Shown here: in pieces, positions 7,606 through 16,964 of the stretch
Layout of the letters: the number at the start of each line of letters is the position of its first letter
How positions within the stretch are numbered: the first letter of the stretch is position 1
Assembly: GCA_012960755.1 (NCBI GenBank)
Contig: DUAT01000119.1
Span: forward strand, 62,001 to 126,000
DNA: 64,000 nucleotides
Origin: Gammaproteobacteria bacterium
Lineage (GTDB): Bacteria > Pseudomonadota > Gammaproteobacteria > Pseudomonadales > Azotimanducaceae_A
Reading direction: 5' to 3'
Translations under genes and position numbers: made by a program
Notes under the pieces: model-generated
Told to the model about the DNA's origin: nothing
What the model saw: only the letters and a program-made list of their open reading frames with translations
The model's database searches: none

Positions 7606-10600
7606 TGTATCGAGTTCTGGAGGCGGTCATCAATAATAGCCGGACGACCCTGTCTGTGCTGTTGATGCTCGTTCTGGCGGGATCCGTAGCGCGAAGCACA
7701 ATCACCGTTGAAGCAGATCCTGACATCACTATTCCCATTGTGATGGTCACGATTCCCCATATTGGTATTTCGCCGGAAGATGCTGATCGGCTCATCGTTC
7801 GACCCATGGAAAGCGAAGTACGTTCACTGGAAGGTATTGATGAAGTCAGGTCATACGCAAGAGAAGGTCTGGCCAACCTGATGCTTGAATTTGACATCGA
7901 CTTTGACCCTGATATCGCTATTAGTGAGGTGCGGGCAGCAGTTGACCGGGCACAGTCAGAAATTCCCGGTACATCAGAAGAACCCGTAATCAAGGCAGTC
8001 ACCATCACGGATTTCCCGGTGATTGTTGTCAGCCTGGCTTCTGAATCTGTTCCTGAGCGTGTGCTCTACCATCTTGCGGTGAACCTGAAGTATGAGCTGG
8101 AAACCATTCCGGAAGTGCTGGAGGCAAGAATGGCCGGTCATCGGGAAGAACTACTCGAAGCTATTATCGACCCATTACAAATTGAACACTATTCGATTTC
8201 TCAACAGGAGATGTTCAATGCGGTCCGTAACAACAACCGACTAATTGCGGCGGGGGCAATGGACACAGGACAGGGTCGTTTTGCCGTTAAGGTTCCGGGA
8301 TTGATTGAGTCAAGGGAAGATGTTTTCAATCTGCCAATCAAATCGACAGGCGAAACAGTGGTCACGCTTGACAAAATCGCGACGGTCCGGCGAACGTTTA
8401 AAGACCGGGAAAGTTATACGCGTGTCAACGGCAGACCGGCAATCTCGGTGGAAGTATTGCGTCGTCCTGGCGCCAATGTCATTGACATGAATAAAAAGAT
8501 AAGGGCGCTGGTTGCTGAGATTGGCCAGGATTACCCGTCTGATATCAGCTTGATCTTCAGTCAGGACCAATCACCTTTTGCCGAGCAACAGGTTACGGAA
8601 CTACAGGGCAATATTGTTACCGCAATGGCGCTGGTTATGATCATGGTCGTTGCTGCACTTGGTATTCGTTCTGGTTTGCTGGTGGGCGCCGCCGTACCTG
8701 TGTCGTTCCTGTTTGCTCTGCTGGTGCTTAACACCATGGGACTGTCATTTAACTTTATGGTGATGTTTGGCATGTTACTTGGGCTTGGTATGTTGATTGA
8801 TGGGGCGATTGTGGTGACGGAGTATGCAGATCGCAAAATGGCAGAGGGATTACCCAGTCGGGAAGCCTATATAGCTGCATCTAAACGAATGTTCTGGCCC
8901 GTCGTGGCGTCGACAGTAACGACGCTGGCTGCGTTTTTACCGCTATTTTTTTGGCCTGGCACTTCCGGTAAATTCATGATGTACCTGCCCATCACCGTCT
9001 TTGCGGTGCTGGTTGGCTCACTACTTTACGCACTTTTTTTTGGCCCGACTCTGGGTGCGTTGTTTGGGAAGGTTGGCAGCATGGACAAAGAATCCGTAGC
9101 ACAACTTTATATACTGGAGCACGGGGATGTACTCACATTAAAGGGTTTTACTGGTGTCTATGCACGGTTCCTGGATCGGGTTCTCCGTTACCCCTTGAGA
9201 GTGCTGTTAGTTGTTATGGCTGTGTTGTATTCAATCTTCAGCTACTACGGCGAACATAGCGCCGGATTTATTTACTTTACTAAAAACGATCCTATCTTCG
9301 GTCGGGTGAGTATCAGTGCCCGGGGCAATTTCTCAAAGGAAGAAATACGTGACCTGGTGTTGGAAACGGAAACGACGCTAATGCCTCTCGTTGGAGTCGA
9401 TAGCTATTTCACCAGTACCAGCGCAGGTCAACAAGGCGGCTTCTTCTCTCGTGGCAGCGCACCGGCAGATCAAATTGGCCAGATATTTATGGAGATGGAG
9501 GGCGCACGTAACGCCGGAAGAACTGGCCTGGAAATATTGGAAGAGAGCCGGGAAAAACTGGCTCCTTTGGCAGGGATTGATTTCGAAATTATGGAACAGG
9601 AATATGGCCCCACCACGGGTAAAGATGTCCAGATTCAAGTATCTTCAAAATTTCGAGAAGATCTTGAACCTGTTGTTGCAAGTATTCGGGAGTACCTCGA
9701 CCAACGAGATGATCTCAGGGATATCGAAGATACCCGAGTTTTACCTGGCATAGAATGGGAGCTTGTCGTTGATCGTTCCAAAGCAGCGTTGTATAACGTT
9801 AATGTGAACGAAGTGGGCAGTGCTGTGCAGTTGGTGACCAACGGGCTTTATTTAGGAGAATATCGACCCGACGACGCTGAAGAAGAAGTAGAAATTCGTT
9901 TGCGTTATCCCAGGTCAGAGAGAAACATTGAAGTATTGGACAATCTCCGGATCATGACCGCAAACGGCCCTGTTCCCCTGAGTAACTTTGTAGCGCGAAC
10001 CGCTAAAAACAAACTTGATTCTATACAGCGAATTGATGGCGAGTACATTATGAACGTACGCGCTAACGTGAAACCTGGCTTTGTTGCTGACAACAAGGTG
10101 AGTGAAATAAAACTATGGGTTGAAAACGCAGAATTCAATCCCAGGGTGAAAGTAAAGTTTCGAGGCGCGACAGAAGAACAGGATGAGTCTCTGCAGTTTA
10201 TCGGCTTTGCCTTCCTGATGGCGCTTTTGTTGATGTTCGTGTTACTCGTCGCCCAATTCAACAGTTTTTATCAGGCGTTCCTGATTCTCTCGTCGGTAGT
10301 CATGTCTACGGCTGGTGTACTGCTGGGCTTGTTAATTTTCGATCAAACGTTTAGTGCAATTCTTACTGGCATTGGCATCGTTGCGCTGGCGGGGATTGTT
10401 GTGAATAACAACATTGTCCTGATCGATACCTATAATGACCTGCAACGTTCCGGTATTGGTGGTGTGGATGCAATCGTAAAAACCGGTGCACAACGCTTGC
10501 GACCTGTATTCTTGACGACTGTAACCACCATTCTTGGTCTGTTGCCACTGGCCAGCAATGTCAGTATTGACATTATTAACCGTGACATTATTTATGGTGG

Positions 10601-10793
10601 ACAGGTCTCGTCCTACTGGGTAAAGCTTGCCAGTAGTATTGTTTATGGTCTGTCCTTTGCAACGGTGTTAACGCTGGTTGTCACGCCGTTGATGTTAACG
10701 CTTCCTTCCAGATTCCTGGGTATTAAACGGGAGCTGTTTGGAAAACTTGCAGGGACGCTTCCCTCATCATTTCAAATAAAATCCAGTCTTTAG
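7605..10793 (+). CDS. RND efflux permease (AcrB/MexB-like)
   Basis: The 1062-residue inner-membrane drug/proton antiporter of the pump. It has the usual order of an N-terminal membrane helix, a large periplasmic loop, a membrane block, a second periplasmic loop and a final block of helices. The fourth helix carries LGLGMLIDGAIVVTEYADRK, with one of the two proton-relay Asp residues of AcrB (the usual DD is ID-G here). The later GIVALAGIVVNNNIVLIDTYND block is the standard RND signature. The sequence resembles the heavy-metal/multidrug group with single-Asp relay rather than E. coli AcrB itself. The substrate cannot be predicted. It ends about 160 bases from the convergent pirin gene. Confidence 0.95.
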   Translation: MYRVLEAVINNSRTTLSVLLMLVLAGSVARSTITVEADPDITIPIVMVTIPHIGISPEDADRLIVRPMESEVRSLEGIDEVRSYAREGLANLMLEFDIDFDPDIAISEVRAAVDRAQSEIPGTSEEPVIKAVTITDFPVIVVSLASESVPERVLYHLAVNLKYELETIPEVLEARMAGHREELLEAIIDPLQIEHYSISQQEMFNAVRNNNRLIAAGAMDTGQGRFAVKVPGLIESREDVFNLPIKSTGETVVTLDKIATVRRTFKDRESYTRVNGRPAISVEVLRRPGANVIDMNKKIRALVAEIGQDYPSDISLIFSQDQSPFAEQQVTELQGNIVTAMALVMIMVVAALGIRSGLLVGAAVPVSFLFALLVLNTMGLSFNFMVMFGMLLGLGMLIDGAIVVTEYADRKMAEGLPSREAYIAASKRMFWPVVASTVTTLAAFLPLFFWPGTSGKFMMYLPITVFAVLVGSLLYALFFGPTLGALFGKVGSMDKESVAQLYILEHGDVLTLKGFTGVYARFLDRVLRYPLRVLLVVMAVLYSIFSYYGEHSAGFIYFTKNDPIFGRVSISARGNFSKEEIRDLVLETETTLMPLVGVDSYFTSTSAGQQGGFFSRGSAPADQIGQIFMEMEGARNAGRTGLEILEESREKLAPLAGIDFEIMEQEYGPTTGKDVQIQVSSKFREDLEPVVASIREYLDQRDDLRDIEDTRVLPGIEWELVVDRSKAALYNVNVNEVGSAVQLVTNGLYLGEYRPDDAEEEVEIRLRYPRSERNIEVLDNLRIMTANGPVPLSNFVARTAKNKLDSIQRIDGEYIMNVRANVKPGFVADNKVSEIKLWVENAEFNPRVKVKFRGATEEQDESLQFIGFAFLMALLLMFVLLVAQFNSFYQAFLILSSVVMSTAGVLLGLLIFDQTFSAILTGIGIVALAGIVVNNNIVLIDTYNDLQRSGIGGVDAIVKTGAQRLRPVFLTTVTTILGLLPLASNVSIDIINRDIIYGGQVSSYWVKLASSIVYGLSFATVLTLVVTPLMLTLPSRFLGIKRELFGKLAGTLPSSFQIKSSL

Positions 10794-10949
10794 TAGTACT
10801 AGTGTAGTCTCCTGTATAGATGGCACTTTAAGTGGCCCTCACTTTTTGTCACAGGAAGTGTCACAGCAAGGCCTACACTTTCCAAGGAAAGTCGCAGGCA
10901 ATGTAGGTACCTTGTCAAGAAATACAACGCGGCTGTGGCGAATTCAATG

Positions 10950-11804
10950 TCATTGCGAAATACCTGACCCCAGTTTGCTGAGAAATTCCGGATTCTGAAA
11001 GTCCTTTAGCGCCCGCTCGATTTCCGCAGACGTATTCATCACAAAAGGACCGTATCGGACCACTGGCTCCTTAATAGGACGGCCACTGAGTACCAGTAGT
11101 TCTACGCCTGAGGGTCCAGCCTCCAGGTGCAATGCATTGCCGTTTGTGTAGATGCCCAGTTGGCGGGATGCCACCAAATCCGTTGCGCCTTTATAAACAA
11201 ACACCAGTGCCGGGTTTTCTGTACTGAAGGACAATTCGACGGTTTCGTTAGCGGTTAATTGAATATCCAGCAAAACGGGCTGTGTTGAAGTTTCTGGTAG
11301 AAGGCCTTGCAGCGCCTGTTGATTCATTCTCACATTACCTGCGATGACACGAACTAGCCCGCCGTCAGGCAGTCGCTGTTCTGTTATATCGGCACTGACA
11401 GTTTCCTGATAAGCCGCTGGTTTCATTTTTTCGGCGGCAGGTAAATTCAGCCAGATCTGAAAACCGTGCAATAGGCCCTGATCCTGCTCGGGCATTTCAG
11501 AGTGAAGTACACCGGCTCCAGCGGTCATCCATTGCACATCGCCAGGACCAATGGTGCCTTCATTGCCCATATGGTCCAGGTGGCGCATACGCCCGGTTTT
11601 CATATAGGTGATGGTTTCAAAGCCGCGGTGCGGATGCTCCGGAAAACCGCCAATGTAATCGGCGGCAGTATCGGAATTGATTTCATCAATCATCAAGTAG
11701 GGGTTGAGTACCTGATGCAGGTGTCGACCCGCCAGCCGATGAATTTTAACGCCGTCACCATCTTGAGTTGCCTGGGCTGATAGCACTTGAATTAATTCTC
11801 TCAT
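10950..11804 (-). CDS. Pirin family protein
   Basis: A 284-residue bicupin of the pirin family. The metal-binding histidines are visible in FPEHPHRGFETITY and MRHLDHMGNEG, followed by GPGDVQWMTAGAGVLHSEMP, the family signature. The C-terminal cupin ends with SGRPIKEPVVRYGPFVMN, also typical. Some pirins act as quercetin dioxygenases, others as redox sensors; the bacterial role is often unclear. It is the last gene of a four-gene minus-strand set with YqjG, AzoR and DoxX family proteins, all linked to quinone or electrophile stress, and faces a LysR gene. Confidence 0.93.
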   Translation of the reverse strand: MRELIQVLSAQATQDGDGVKIHRLAGRHLHQVLNPYLMIDEINSDTAADYIGGFPEHPHRGFETITYMKTGRMRHLDHMGNEGTIGPGDVQWMTAGAGVLHSEMPEQDQGLLHGFQIWLNLPAAEKMKPAAYQETVSADITEQRLPDGGLVRVIAGNVRMNQQALQGLLPETSTQPVLLDIQLTANETVELSFSTENPALVFVYKGATDLVASRQLGIYTNGNALHLEAGPSGVELLVLSGRPIKEPVVRYGPFVMNTSAEIERALKDFQNPEFLSKLGSGISQ

Positions 11805-11840
11805 CTGTTTTCTCCAAATATTTGCAGCGACGCAGGTGGC

Positions 11841-12806
11841 TTAAGCAGCCTTAAGCCCTTCTCGACCATGGGTGGAGGTAAAATCCTGCGCCGGTCCCAC
11901 AGGAATGACACCGGTGGGATTGATCATCAGGTGACTGGCGTAGTAGTGCGTTTTAATATGCTCAAAGTTGACAGTTTCAGCCACTCCGGGCACCTGATAC
12001 AGCTCGCGGACATAACCGCTAATGGCAGGGTAATCGGCCAGTAACTGACGATTGGTTTTAAAGTGTCCGAAATACACAGCATCAAAACGAATCAAAGTAG
12101 TAAACAGGCGCCAATCGGCTTCCGTCAACTGATCGCCTGCGAGATAGCGCTGTTGCGTTAACAGCCCCTCGACCCAGTCCAGCGAATCGAACAAGCTGTA
12201 ATATGCTGTTTCGTAAGCTTCCTGTGTAGTGGCAAAACCGGCTCGGTAGACACCGTTGTTGATGGTGTCGTAAACACGATCGTTCAAAGTATGGATCGTC
12301 TCGTGTAAAGCCTGTGGGTAGTAATCGCTGGTGTTGCCCGTCAAATGGTCAAACGCCGTATTGAACATGCGGATAATCTCCGAGGACTCGTTGCTGACAA
12401 TGGTCTGTGTTTGCTTATCCCACAATACCGGCACCGTAACGCGGCCTTCATAGCTGGCATCGGCTTTTACATACAGCTGGTGGAGAAAGCCCAGGTCATA
12501 GAGCGGATCGCTCATCTCCCAGCCATTTTCCAGCATGATCGGTTCGACCACAGTGACATCAATATAGTCTTGCAACTGCTTGAGCTGGCGGAAGATTAGT
12601 GTGCGATGCGCCCAGGGGCAAGCCATTGACACATACAAGTGGTAACGCCCTTGCTGTGCTTTGAAGCCGGGCTTACCCTCGGGGCCTGCTTCGCCGTTTA
12701 CGGTCAACCAGTTTCTGAAGCGGCTATCCTGACGGCGAAACTCACCACTGCTATTGTCAGTGTCGTACCATTGATCAACCCATTTACCCTTCTGTAAGAA
12801 TCCCAT
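11841..12806 (-). CDS. yqjG: Glutathionyl-hydroquinone reductase (YqjG/Xi-class GST)
   Basis: A 321-residue Xi-class glutathione transferase that reduces glutathionyl-hydroquinones. The catalytic Cys lies in SMACPWAHRT (CPWAHR motif). Other family blocks are VSNESSEIIRMFNTAF, DRVYDTINNGVYRAGFATTQ and HIKTHYYASH. The start codon shares a base with the azoR stop (TAATG), indicating coupling. Together with the upstream azoreductase, which makes hydroquinones from quinones, this forms a quinone-detoxification pair: AzoR reduces the quinone and YqjG recovers glutathione adducts. Confidence 0.94.
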   Translation of the reverse strand: MGFLQKGKWVDQWYDTDNSSGEFRRQDSRFRNWLTVNGEAGPEGKPGFKAQQGRYHLYVSMACPWAHRTLIFRQLKQLQDYIDVTVVEPIMLENGWEMSDPLYDLGFLHQLYVKADASYEGRVTVPVLWDKQTQTIVSNESSEIIRMFNTAFDHLTGNTSDYYPQALHETIHTLNDRVYDTINNGVYRAGFATTQEAYETAYYSLFDSLDWVEGLLTQQRYLAGDQLTEADWRLFTTLIRFDAVYFGHFKTNRQLLADYPAISGYVRELYQVPGVAETVNFEHIKTHYYASHLMINPTGVIPVGPAQDFTSTHGREGLKAA

Positions 12807-13414
12807 TACGCTACTCCCAAAATTTGGTTGGTAGAAAGAGTCGAGATCAGGCTATCTACCTGTTGTTTGCCCTGGGTAATCACCTCCTCAGGCGTACCTT
12901 TCGAACCACTGGCGTCGATATGAAACACCTCGCTAACACCTAAAAACCCACAGATGTGCTCCAGATAGCGGCTGGCAAAATCTATCTCGCTGCCGATAGG
13001 CGTACCACCCGTAGCAGTGATAATGAAGGCACGCTCTAGTCCGAGCAAACCTACTGGTCCCTGAGGGGTGTATTCAAAGCTAACACCAACACGACAGACG
13101 GCGTCAATCCACTGCTTTAGTGAGGCTGGAATTCCAAAGTTGTACACCGGCGCGCTTAGCACCAGGGTTTCGGCGTTTTTTAATTCATCGATCAACTGCT
13201 CTGATAAGGTTAGTTGTGGCTGCAAACTGGCACGTTGGCTGTCGGTTGTACTGTGAACGGCAATCAGGTCCTCTGCACTGATGGGTGGTAAGGCTTGTTG
13301 CGCCAGATCGCGGCTGATGACCGGCTCTCCCAGCGCCTCAACAAGGTACTGCCCAATGTTACGAGTATTTGAATTGCTCAGCTGTGCGCTGCTATTGATA
13401 TGTAATACGGTCAT
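12806..13414 (-). CDS. azoR: FMN-dependent NADH-azoreductase
   Basis: A 202-residue flavodoxin-fold enzyme that reduces quinones and azo compounds with NAD(P)H. Hallmarks are the N-terminal LHINSSAQLSNSNTR phosphate-binding loop, the APVYNFGIPASLKQWIDAV block around the flavin site and ATGGTPIGSEIDFASRYLEHI near the C-terminus. It lies between doxX (upstream, 38-base gap) and yqjG (overlapping). The divergent LysR gene, 13.99-14.93 kb, is probably its ancestral regulator, because LysR-azoR-type arrangements for quinone response are common. Confidence 0.94.
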   Translation of the reverse strand: MTVLHINSSAQLSNSNTRNIGQYLVEALGEPVISRDLAQQALPPISAEDLIAVHSTTDSQRASLQPQLTLSEQLIDELKNAETLVLSAPVYNFGIPASLKQWIDAVCRVGVSFEYTPQGPVGLLGLERAFIITATGGTPIGSEIDFASRYLEHICGFLGVSEVFHIDASGSKGTPEEVITQGKQQVDSLISTLSTNQILGVA

Positions 13415-13452
13415 GCTCTTTCTCCAATGAGGTTAATGTTCTATAGGTAGCG

Positions 13453-13899
13453 TTATTTCACCCGTTGGGTGTGGCGTAATCGATCAACACTCAGGCTACC
13501 TGCACCCCTGAATATCAGAGCAACACTAATCGCCAGTAAGGCCAGGCCAAACTCGTAGCCGTTGTTCGCCAGAAAGAGGCCGTTTTGCAGGTGAACCGTG
13601 ACGATCGCCACGGTCATGGTGACTGCCAGTATCAAAGCAGCCGGGTGTACCAGTACGCCGACCATCAGAAACAAACCGCCGAAAAATTCCGCACTGCCAG
13701 ACATTGCTGCCATAAGCAGTCCCGGTTCAAGCCCAATTGAAGTCATCCAGCCTGCAGTGCCTTCCAGGCCATATCCGCCAAACCAGCCGAACAATTTTTG
13801 TGCGCCGTGCGCTGCGAAGATCACACCGGCGCCGGTCCGAAGAGGTAAGGTTTCCAAGCCGCTGGTCGAGGTGATTATCTGGTTGATTAGGGATTTCAT
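13453..13899 (-). CDS. DoxX family membrane protein
   Basis: A 148-residue inner-membrane protein of the DoxX family. I chose the ATG at 13899, with GGAG upstream, over an earlier in-frame start at 13950. The TRTG-like N-terminal block appears as LPLRTGAGVIFAAHGAQKLFG, followed by GGYGLEGTAGWM and three further helices (EFFGGLFLMVGVLVHPAALIL, VTMTVAIVTVHL, FGLALLAISVALIF). DoxX-like proteins are linked to thiol and oxidative stress. It heads the set doxX-azoR-yqjG-pirin and sits next to the probable regulatory site at 13991-14013. Confidence 0.88.
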   Translation of the reverse strand: MKSLINQIITSTSGLETLPLRTGAGVIFAAHGAQKLFGWFGGYGLEGTAGWMTSIGLEPGLLMAAMSGSAEFFGGLFLMVGVLVHPAALILAVTMTVAIVTVHLQNGLFLANNGYEFGLALLAISVALIFRGAGSLSVDRLRHTQRVK

Positions 13900-13990
13900 A
13901 ATTGCCGCTCCAATGTTGTATTTGTGTGTTTGTTTAAATGATGGCGCCATTGTAATGATCGTAATGTTCGCAATAAGGGCTACTTTCTGT

Positions 13991-14013
13991 TTAGAATGTT
14001 CTAAGTATTAGAA
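13991..14013. promoter_or_regulatory. Triple TTAGAA/TTCTAA operator in the LysR-doxX spacer
   Basis: The 23 bases contain three alternating half-sites: TTAGAA (13991-13996), TTCTAA (13999-14004) and TTAGAA (14008-14013), giving two overlapping inverted repeats with 2- and 3-base centres. It lies 18 bases before the LysR start and about 90 bases from doxX. Such interlocked dyads between a LysR gene and its divergent target are usual for LysR binding sites, although the classical core is T-N11-A. The regulator assignment is inference. Confidence 0.6.
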
Positions 14014-14031
14014 CTATACTGGCCCGACTAA

Positions 14032-14928
14032 ATGGCAAGGAATCCCGTGACTATAGAGGTTCTTGAGACGCTCGACGCTATCGATCGGCGCGGAAGCTTC
14101 GCGAAAGCAGCTGAAGAACTGAACAAAGCGACGTCGGCCGTATCCTACGCAGTGCAAAAGCTGGAAGAGCAGTTGGGTGTTGCACTGTTTCAGCGCCAGG
14201 GGCGTCGCTCGGTACTGACGCCAGCAGGACGACTAATGCTTTCAGAGGGTAGAGAAATACTTCAAATTACCGCGCGACTGGCGAACAAGGTAAAAGAAGT
14301 GGCCACAGGCTGGGAGCCCCGTATCAGTATCGCGGTAGAATCACATCAATCGTATTCGGTCTTTTTCGGCGTTCTTCGCGAATTTCTCGAGGAGTATTCC
14401 ACGATTGAAATCGATGTCTGCGAATCTGTGCTTAACGGTGGATGGGAGGCTCTTGAGCAAGGCCGGGTTGATCTGATAGTAGGCTCGCCAGGGCCAGTTC
14501 CGCTACAAAAGGGCTACCGCGCTTTACCATTGACTCGCGGCGACCTGTTGCCGGTGATTGCTTCTCATCATCCAATGGCTGGCTTGGCTGGTAATCCCGA
14601 AGCTTTTGAGGCAGCCCTTCCTAGAGTCCGCCGTGTTACCACACATGATACGTCGATGGTTGACGTTGCGCGAAGTGAAGGCTTAAGCAGCGACGGACAA
14701 ATGTTCTTCGTGCAAAATATCGGTTAAAATTTCGAAGCAATACTGGCAGGGATTGGCATCGGTCATCTGCCGCCACATCGTATTCAAAGTCACCTTAACA
14801 GTGGCAAACTCATACCGTTGGATCTGGGTGGTGATACTGGCCCCGAAAATTTTCTCGCCTGGAAAATCAGTAACAAAGGAAAGGGCCTGGAGGAATTAAC
14901 TCAGCGGCTGTCAGCGGTATCCTGGTAA
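14032..14928 (+). pseudogene. LysR-type regulator interrupted by TAA
   Basis: The ATG at 14032 opens a normal LysR protein. The winged helix is at residues 1-60 (VLETLDAIDRRGSFAKAAEE, SAVSYAVQKLEEQLGVALF), followed by the LTPAGR linker and a substrate domain. At 14725-14727 a TAA falls in QNIG-stop-NFEAILAGIGIGHLPPH, and the same frame then continues cleanly to a second stop at 14928, ending LTQRLSAVSW. Total length would be about 298, the usual size. The family usually has the sequence QN-x-x-x-LEAVLAG here, so the TAA replaces a sense codon. The truncated product keeps the DNA-binding domain but lacks part of the second effector lobe. It could be a real null allele or a base-calling error. 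Confidence 0.85.
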
Positions 14929-15098
14929 AGATTGAAACAGTTAAGCTCGGGAATACACTGGCAATGGCAGCTGAGGAACTTATGATCACTTTTGGTGGCG
15001 GGCTGTAAAACACTCCTGACATAAGGCTGTCAGTATCGCTGTCGTATAGTGACATCTCGCATCACTGTCACACTGTGGCACATACAAGGAGCTCGAAA

Positions 15099-15399
15099 TG
15101 ATCGGATACGTCACATTAGGTACAAACAATTTGGATCGCGCGGTAGGATTTTATGATGCACTTTTAGAAGTCATCGGTGCGACCCGCTTTATGGAGAGAC
15201 CGCGACCGCGGGCAATGGCACAATGGTTGCTTTGATGGTGGAATCACCCGAAATTGTGCAGAAACTTCATGCCAGGGCTGTGGAACTCGGTGCGGCAGAT
15301 GAAGGTGCCCCCGGGCCTCGGGGTGAAGACGGATTTTATGCGGGATACTTCCGTGATCTGGATGGAAACAAACTCAATGCGTTTTGTATGGTGCAATAG
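15099..15399 (+). pseudogene. VOC (glyoxalase-like) family remnant
   Basis: The start MIGYVTLGTNNLDRAVGFYDALL is the usual N-terminus of small VOC proteins, preceded by AAGGAGC. After RFMER (about 15198) the frame shifts, and in the new frame the C-terminal half follows: TATAGNGTMVALMVESP, EGAPGPRGEDGFYAGYF, RDLDGNKLNAFCM, ending at 15399. About 35 residues of the usual 125 are missing at the joint, so there is an internal deletion as well as a frameshift. The product cannot fold as a VOC dimer half. Confidence 0.85.
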
Positions 15400-15833
15400 C
15401 GTGGCGTCATGAAAAACATGAATTCGAGTCCTTCGCCGTCAAACTGGTATATGACAACTACCCGAGGCCCGTACGGCAAAAAATGTTGCGCTTACGGCAG
15501 CTGGTACTGGACACCGGTGCAAAATACTCTGAGGTTGGAGGCATTGAAGAAACCCTGAGATGGGGCGAGCCCAGCTATATCACCAAAAAGGGGAGTACAC
15601 TCCGCATAGGGTGGAAGGATTCAACGCCTGATCAATATGCCATGTTTTTCCATTGCCAGACTCAATTGGTTGATACCTTCAAAGAACTTTATCGCGACAC
15701 ATTTGAGTTCGAGGGGAACCGGGCGATTGTGTTTGATAAAAAAGACAAAATCCCTGTCAGGGAGCTCACGCACTGTATCTTTCTGACCTTGACCAATCAC
15801 CAGAGAAAACACTTACCGTTGTTGGGTGCGTAA
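15384..15833 (+). CDS. DUF1801 domain protein, start uncertain
   Basis: The body of the protein matches the DUF1801 (YdhG/Fra-like) fold: RPVRQKMLRLRQLVLDTG, VGGIEETLRWGEPSYIT, KKGSTLRIGWK and DQYAMFFHCQTQLVDTFKELY. Function is unknown for the family. The only in-frame starts are weak: TTG at 15384 overlapping the VOC stop. A nearby ATG at 15409 or so, ATGAAAAACATG, is one base out of frame; one extra A in the A5 run would give MKKHEFESFAVKLV, a normal start for the family. So either TTG is used or a homopolymer base is missing. Confidence 0.75.
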   Translation: MYGAIAWRHEKHEFESFAVKLVYDNYPRPVRQKMLRLRQLVLDTGAKYSEVGGIEETLRWGEPSYITKKGSTLRIGWKDSTPDQYAMFFHCQTQLVDTFKELYRDTFEFEGNRAIVFDKKDKIPVRELTHCIFLTLTNHQRKHLPLLGA

Positions 15834-15941
15834 TCGTGTTTACAGCGTCGATTGCGTTTCACGTAAATAAGGAAAATAAACTACGTTTTCTCTAGAATGT
15901 TCAAGTAAGGTAGAGGTACAGGAGTCTGAGAGTATTTAGCG

Positions 15942-16652
15942 ATGGCCAATCATGCAGTCGCCATGTCACATGGGCCGATTGAAGAAATCGTCGACGATGT
16001 TTTCTGGGTTCAGGGCTCCGTCCAATTGGCACCGGGAATGCGCCTGACTCGAAACATGGTGATTGTTCGCAATGGCGAAGAACTCGTCGTCGTTTCACCG
16101 GTTCGATTGTCTGCTGCCGGTGAGGCAGAGCTTGAAAAATTGGGTACGGTGCATCATGTCGTGAAAATTGGCTTTATGCACGGCATGGACGACGCTTACT
16201 ATCTGGAGCGGTTTGGTGCTACCTATTGGGCGCTGCCCGACGGGGCGCGTCCAGAAGATCCAACACCTGACGAAAAACTGAGTGAAGGTTCACTTCCGAT
16301 TCCCGACGCTGAGCTATTCGAGTTCCTCGACACCCAAAATAAGGAGGGCGCTTTGTTGATCGCACGTGGCGGCGGTATCCTGATCACCTGTGATTCTGTC
16401 CAGCACTGGAACAATACCAAAGGATGCAGCCTTCCCGCAAAGCTGGCTGCTCATCTCATCGGATTTCTGCGCCGCCCGGCACAGATCGGTCCACCCTGGC
16501 GCAAGCGAATGACGCCAGCGGGAGGGTCCTTGAAGTCCGATTTCGAAAGACTCACCCAGCTTGAATTTGTTCACATGATCGGCGCCCATGGCCATCCTCT
16601 TCGGGAGACTGCGAAGGAAGACCTGACGGCAACAGTGGAAGCAACATTCTAG
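15942..16652 (+). CDS. DUF4336-like metallo-hydrolase-fold protein
   Basis: A 236-residue soluble protein. The N-terminus (IEEIVDDVFWVQGSVQLAPGM) followed by RNMVIVRNGEELVVVSPVRLSAAGEAEL and LGTVHHVVKIGFMHGMDDAYYLERFG resembles DUF4336 proteins, which have a metallo-beta-lactamase-like fold. A late HMIGAHGHPLRET block could bear a metal ligand. The classical HxHxDH motif is absent, so catalytic activity should not be assumed. It lies on the same strand as, and just before, the membrane protein/selenoperoxiredoxin pair. Confidence 0.65.
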   Translation: MANHAVAMSHGPIEEIVDDVFWVQGSVQLAPGMRLTRNMVIVRNGEELVVVSPVRLSAAGEAELEKLGTVHHVVKIGFMHGMDDAYYLERFGATYWALPDGARPEDPTPDEKLSEGSLPIPDAELFEFLDTQNKEGALLIARGGGILITCDSVQHWNNTKGCSLPAKLAAHLIGFLRRPAQIGPPWRKRMTPAGGSLKSDFERLTQLEFVHMIGAHGHPLRETAKEDLTATVEATF

Positions 16653-16733
16653 TATTGTTTTGATGTTTATGGATTTCGTTTGCAAGTTCGCAAATATGTA
16701 ATGATGGTCAAAATCACTTTAAGGTTTTGATAA

Positions 16734-16964
16734 ATGGACATGAGCACGACAATTTGGTTCTTCGCTGTTCTTGGATTTGTTTTGGTATTTGGTGGTTGGG
16801 GACATTACTTGTCCACCATTCCCAGGGATGTTGTACCCAAAGTCCCCATGCTGATGTTTGTAACTCAGAGCGCTGGGCTAATTTTTGCGATTAGCAGTAT
16901 TGTTTTTGGCTTAAGCAGTGAAGTTACACACCTTGCGCCTGGATGCGCCGATGCTTGCCTTTGA
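16734..16964 (+). CDS. Two-helix membrane protein joined to the Sec peroxiredoxin
   Basis: A 76-residue protein with two membrane helices (STTIWFFAVLGFVLVFGGWG and MLMFVTQSAGLIFAISSIVF) and a short loop containing YLSTIPRDVVPKVP. The end after GLSSEVTHLAP does not look conserved. It overlaps the peroxiredoxin-like selenoprotein, which is in the next frame, by 47 bases. In many bacteria the same two-helix region is the N-terminal part of one membrane-anchored AhpC/TSA protein, from memory of the family. So either two coupled genes exist here, or one base indel near 16900-16918 has split a fused gene. Confidence 0.7.
   Translation: MDMSTTIWFFAVLGFVLVFGGWGHYLSTIPRDVVPKVPMLMFVTQSAGLIFAISSIVFGLSSEVTHLAPGCADACL

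Noticed and set aside
10827..10891. Small dyads CACTT/AAGTG and CTTTC/GAAAG between the RND permease and pirin as a terminator
   Set aside because: The stems are only five bases and no T-run follows in either direction; too weak to claim.
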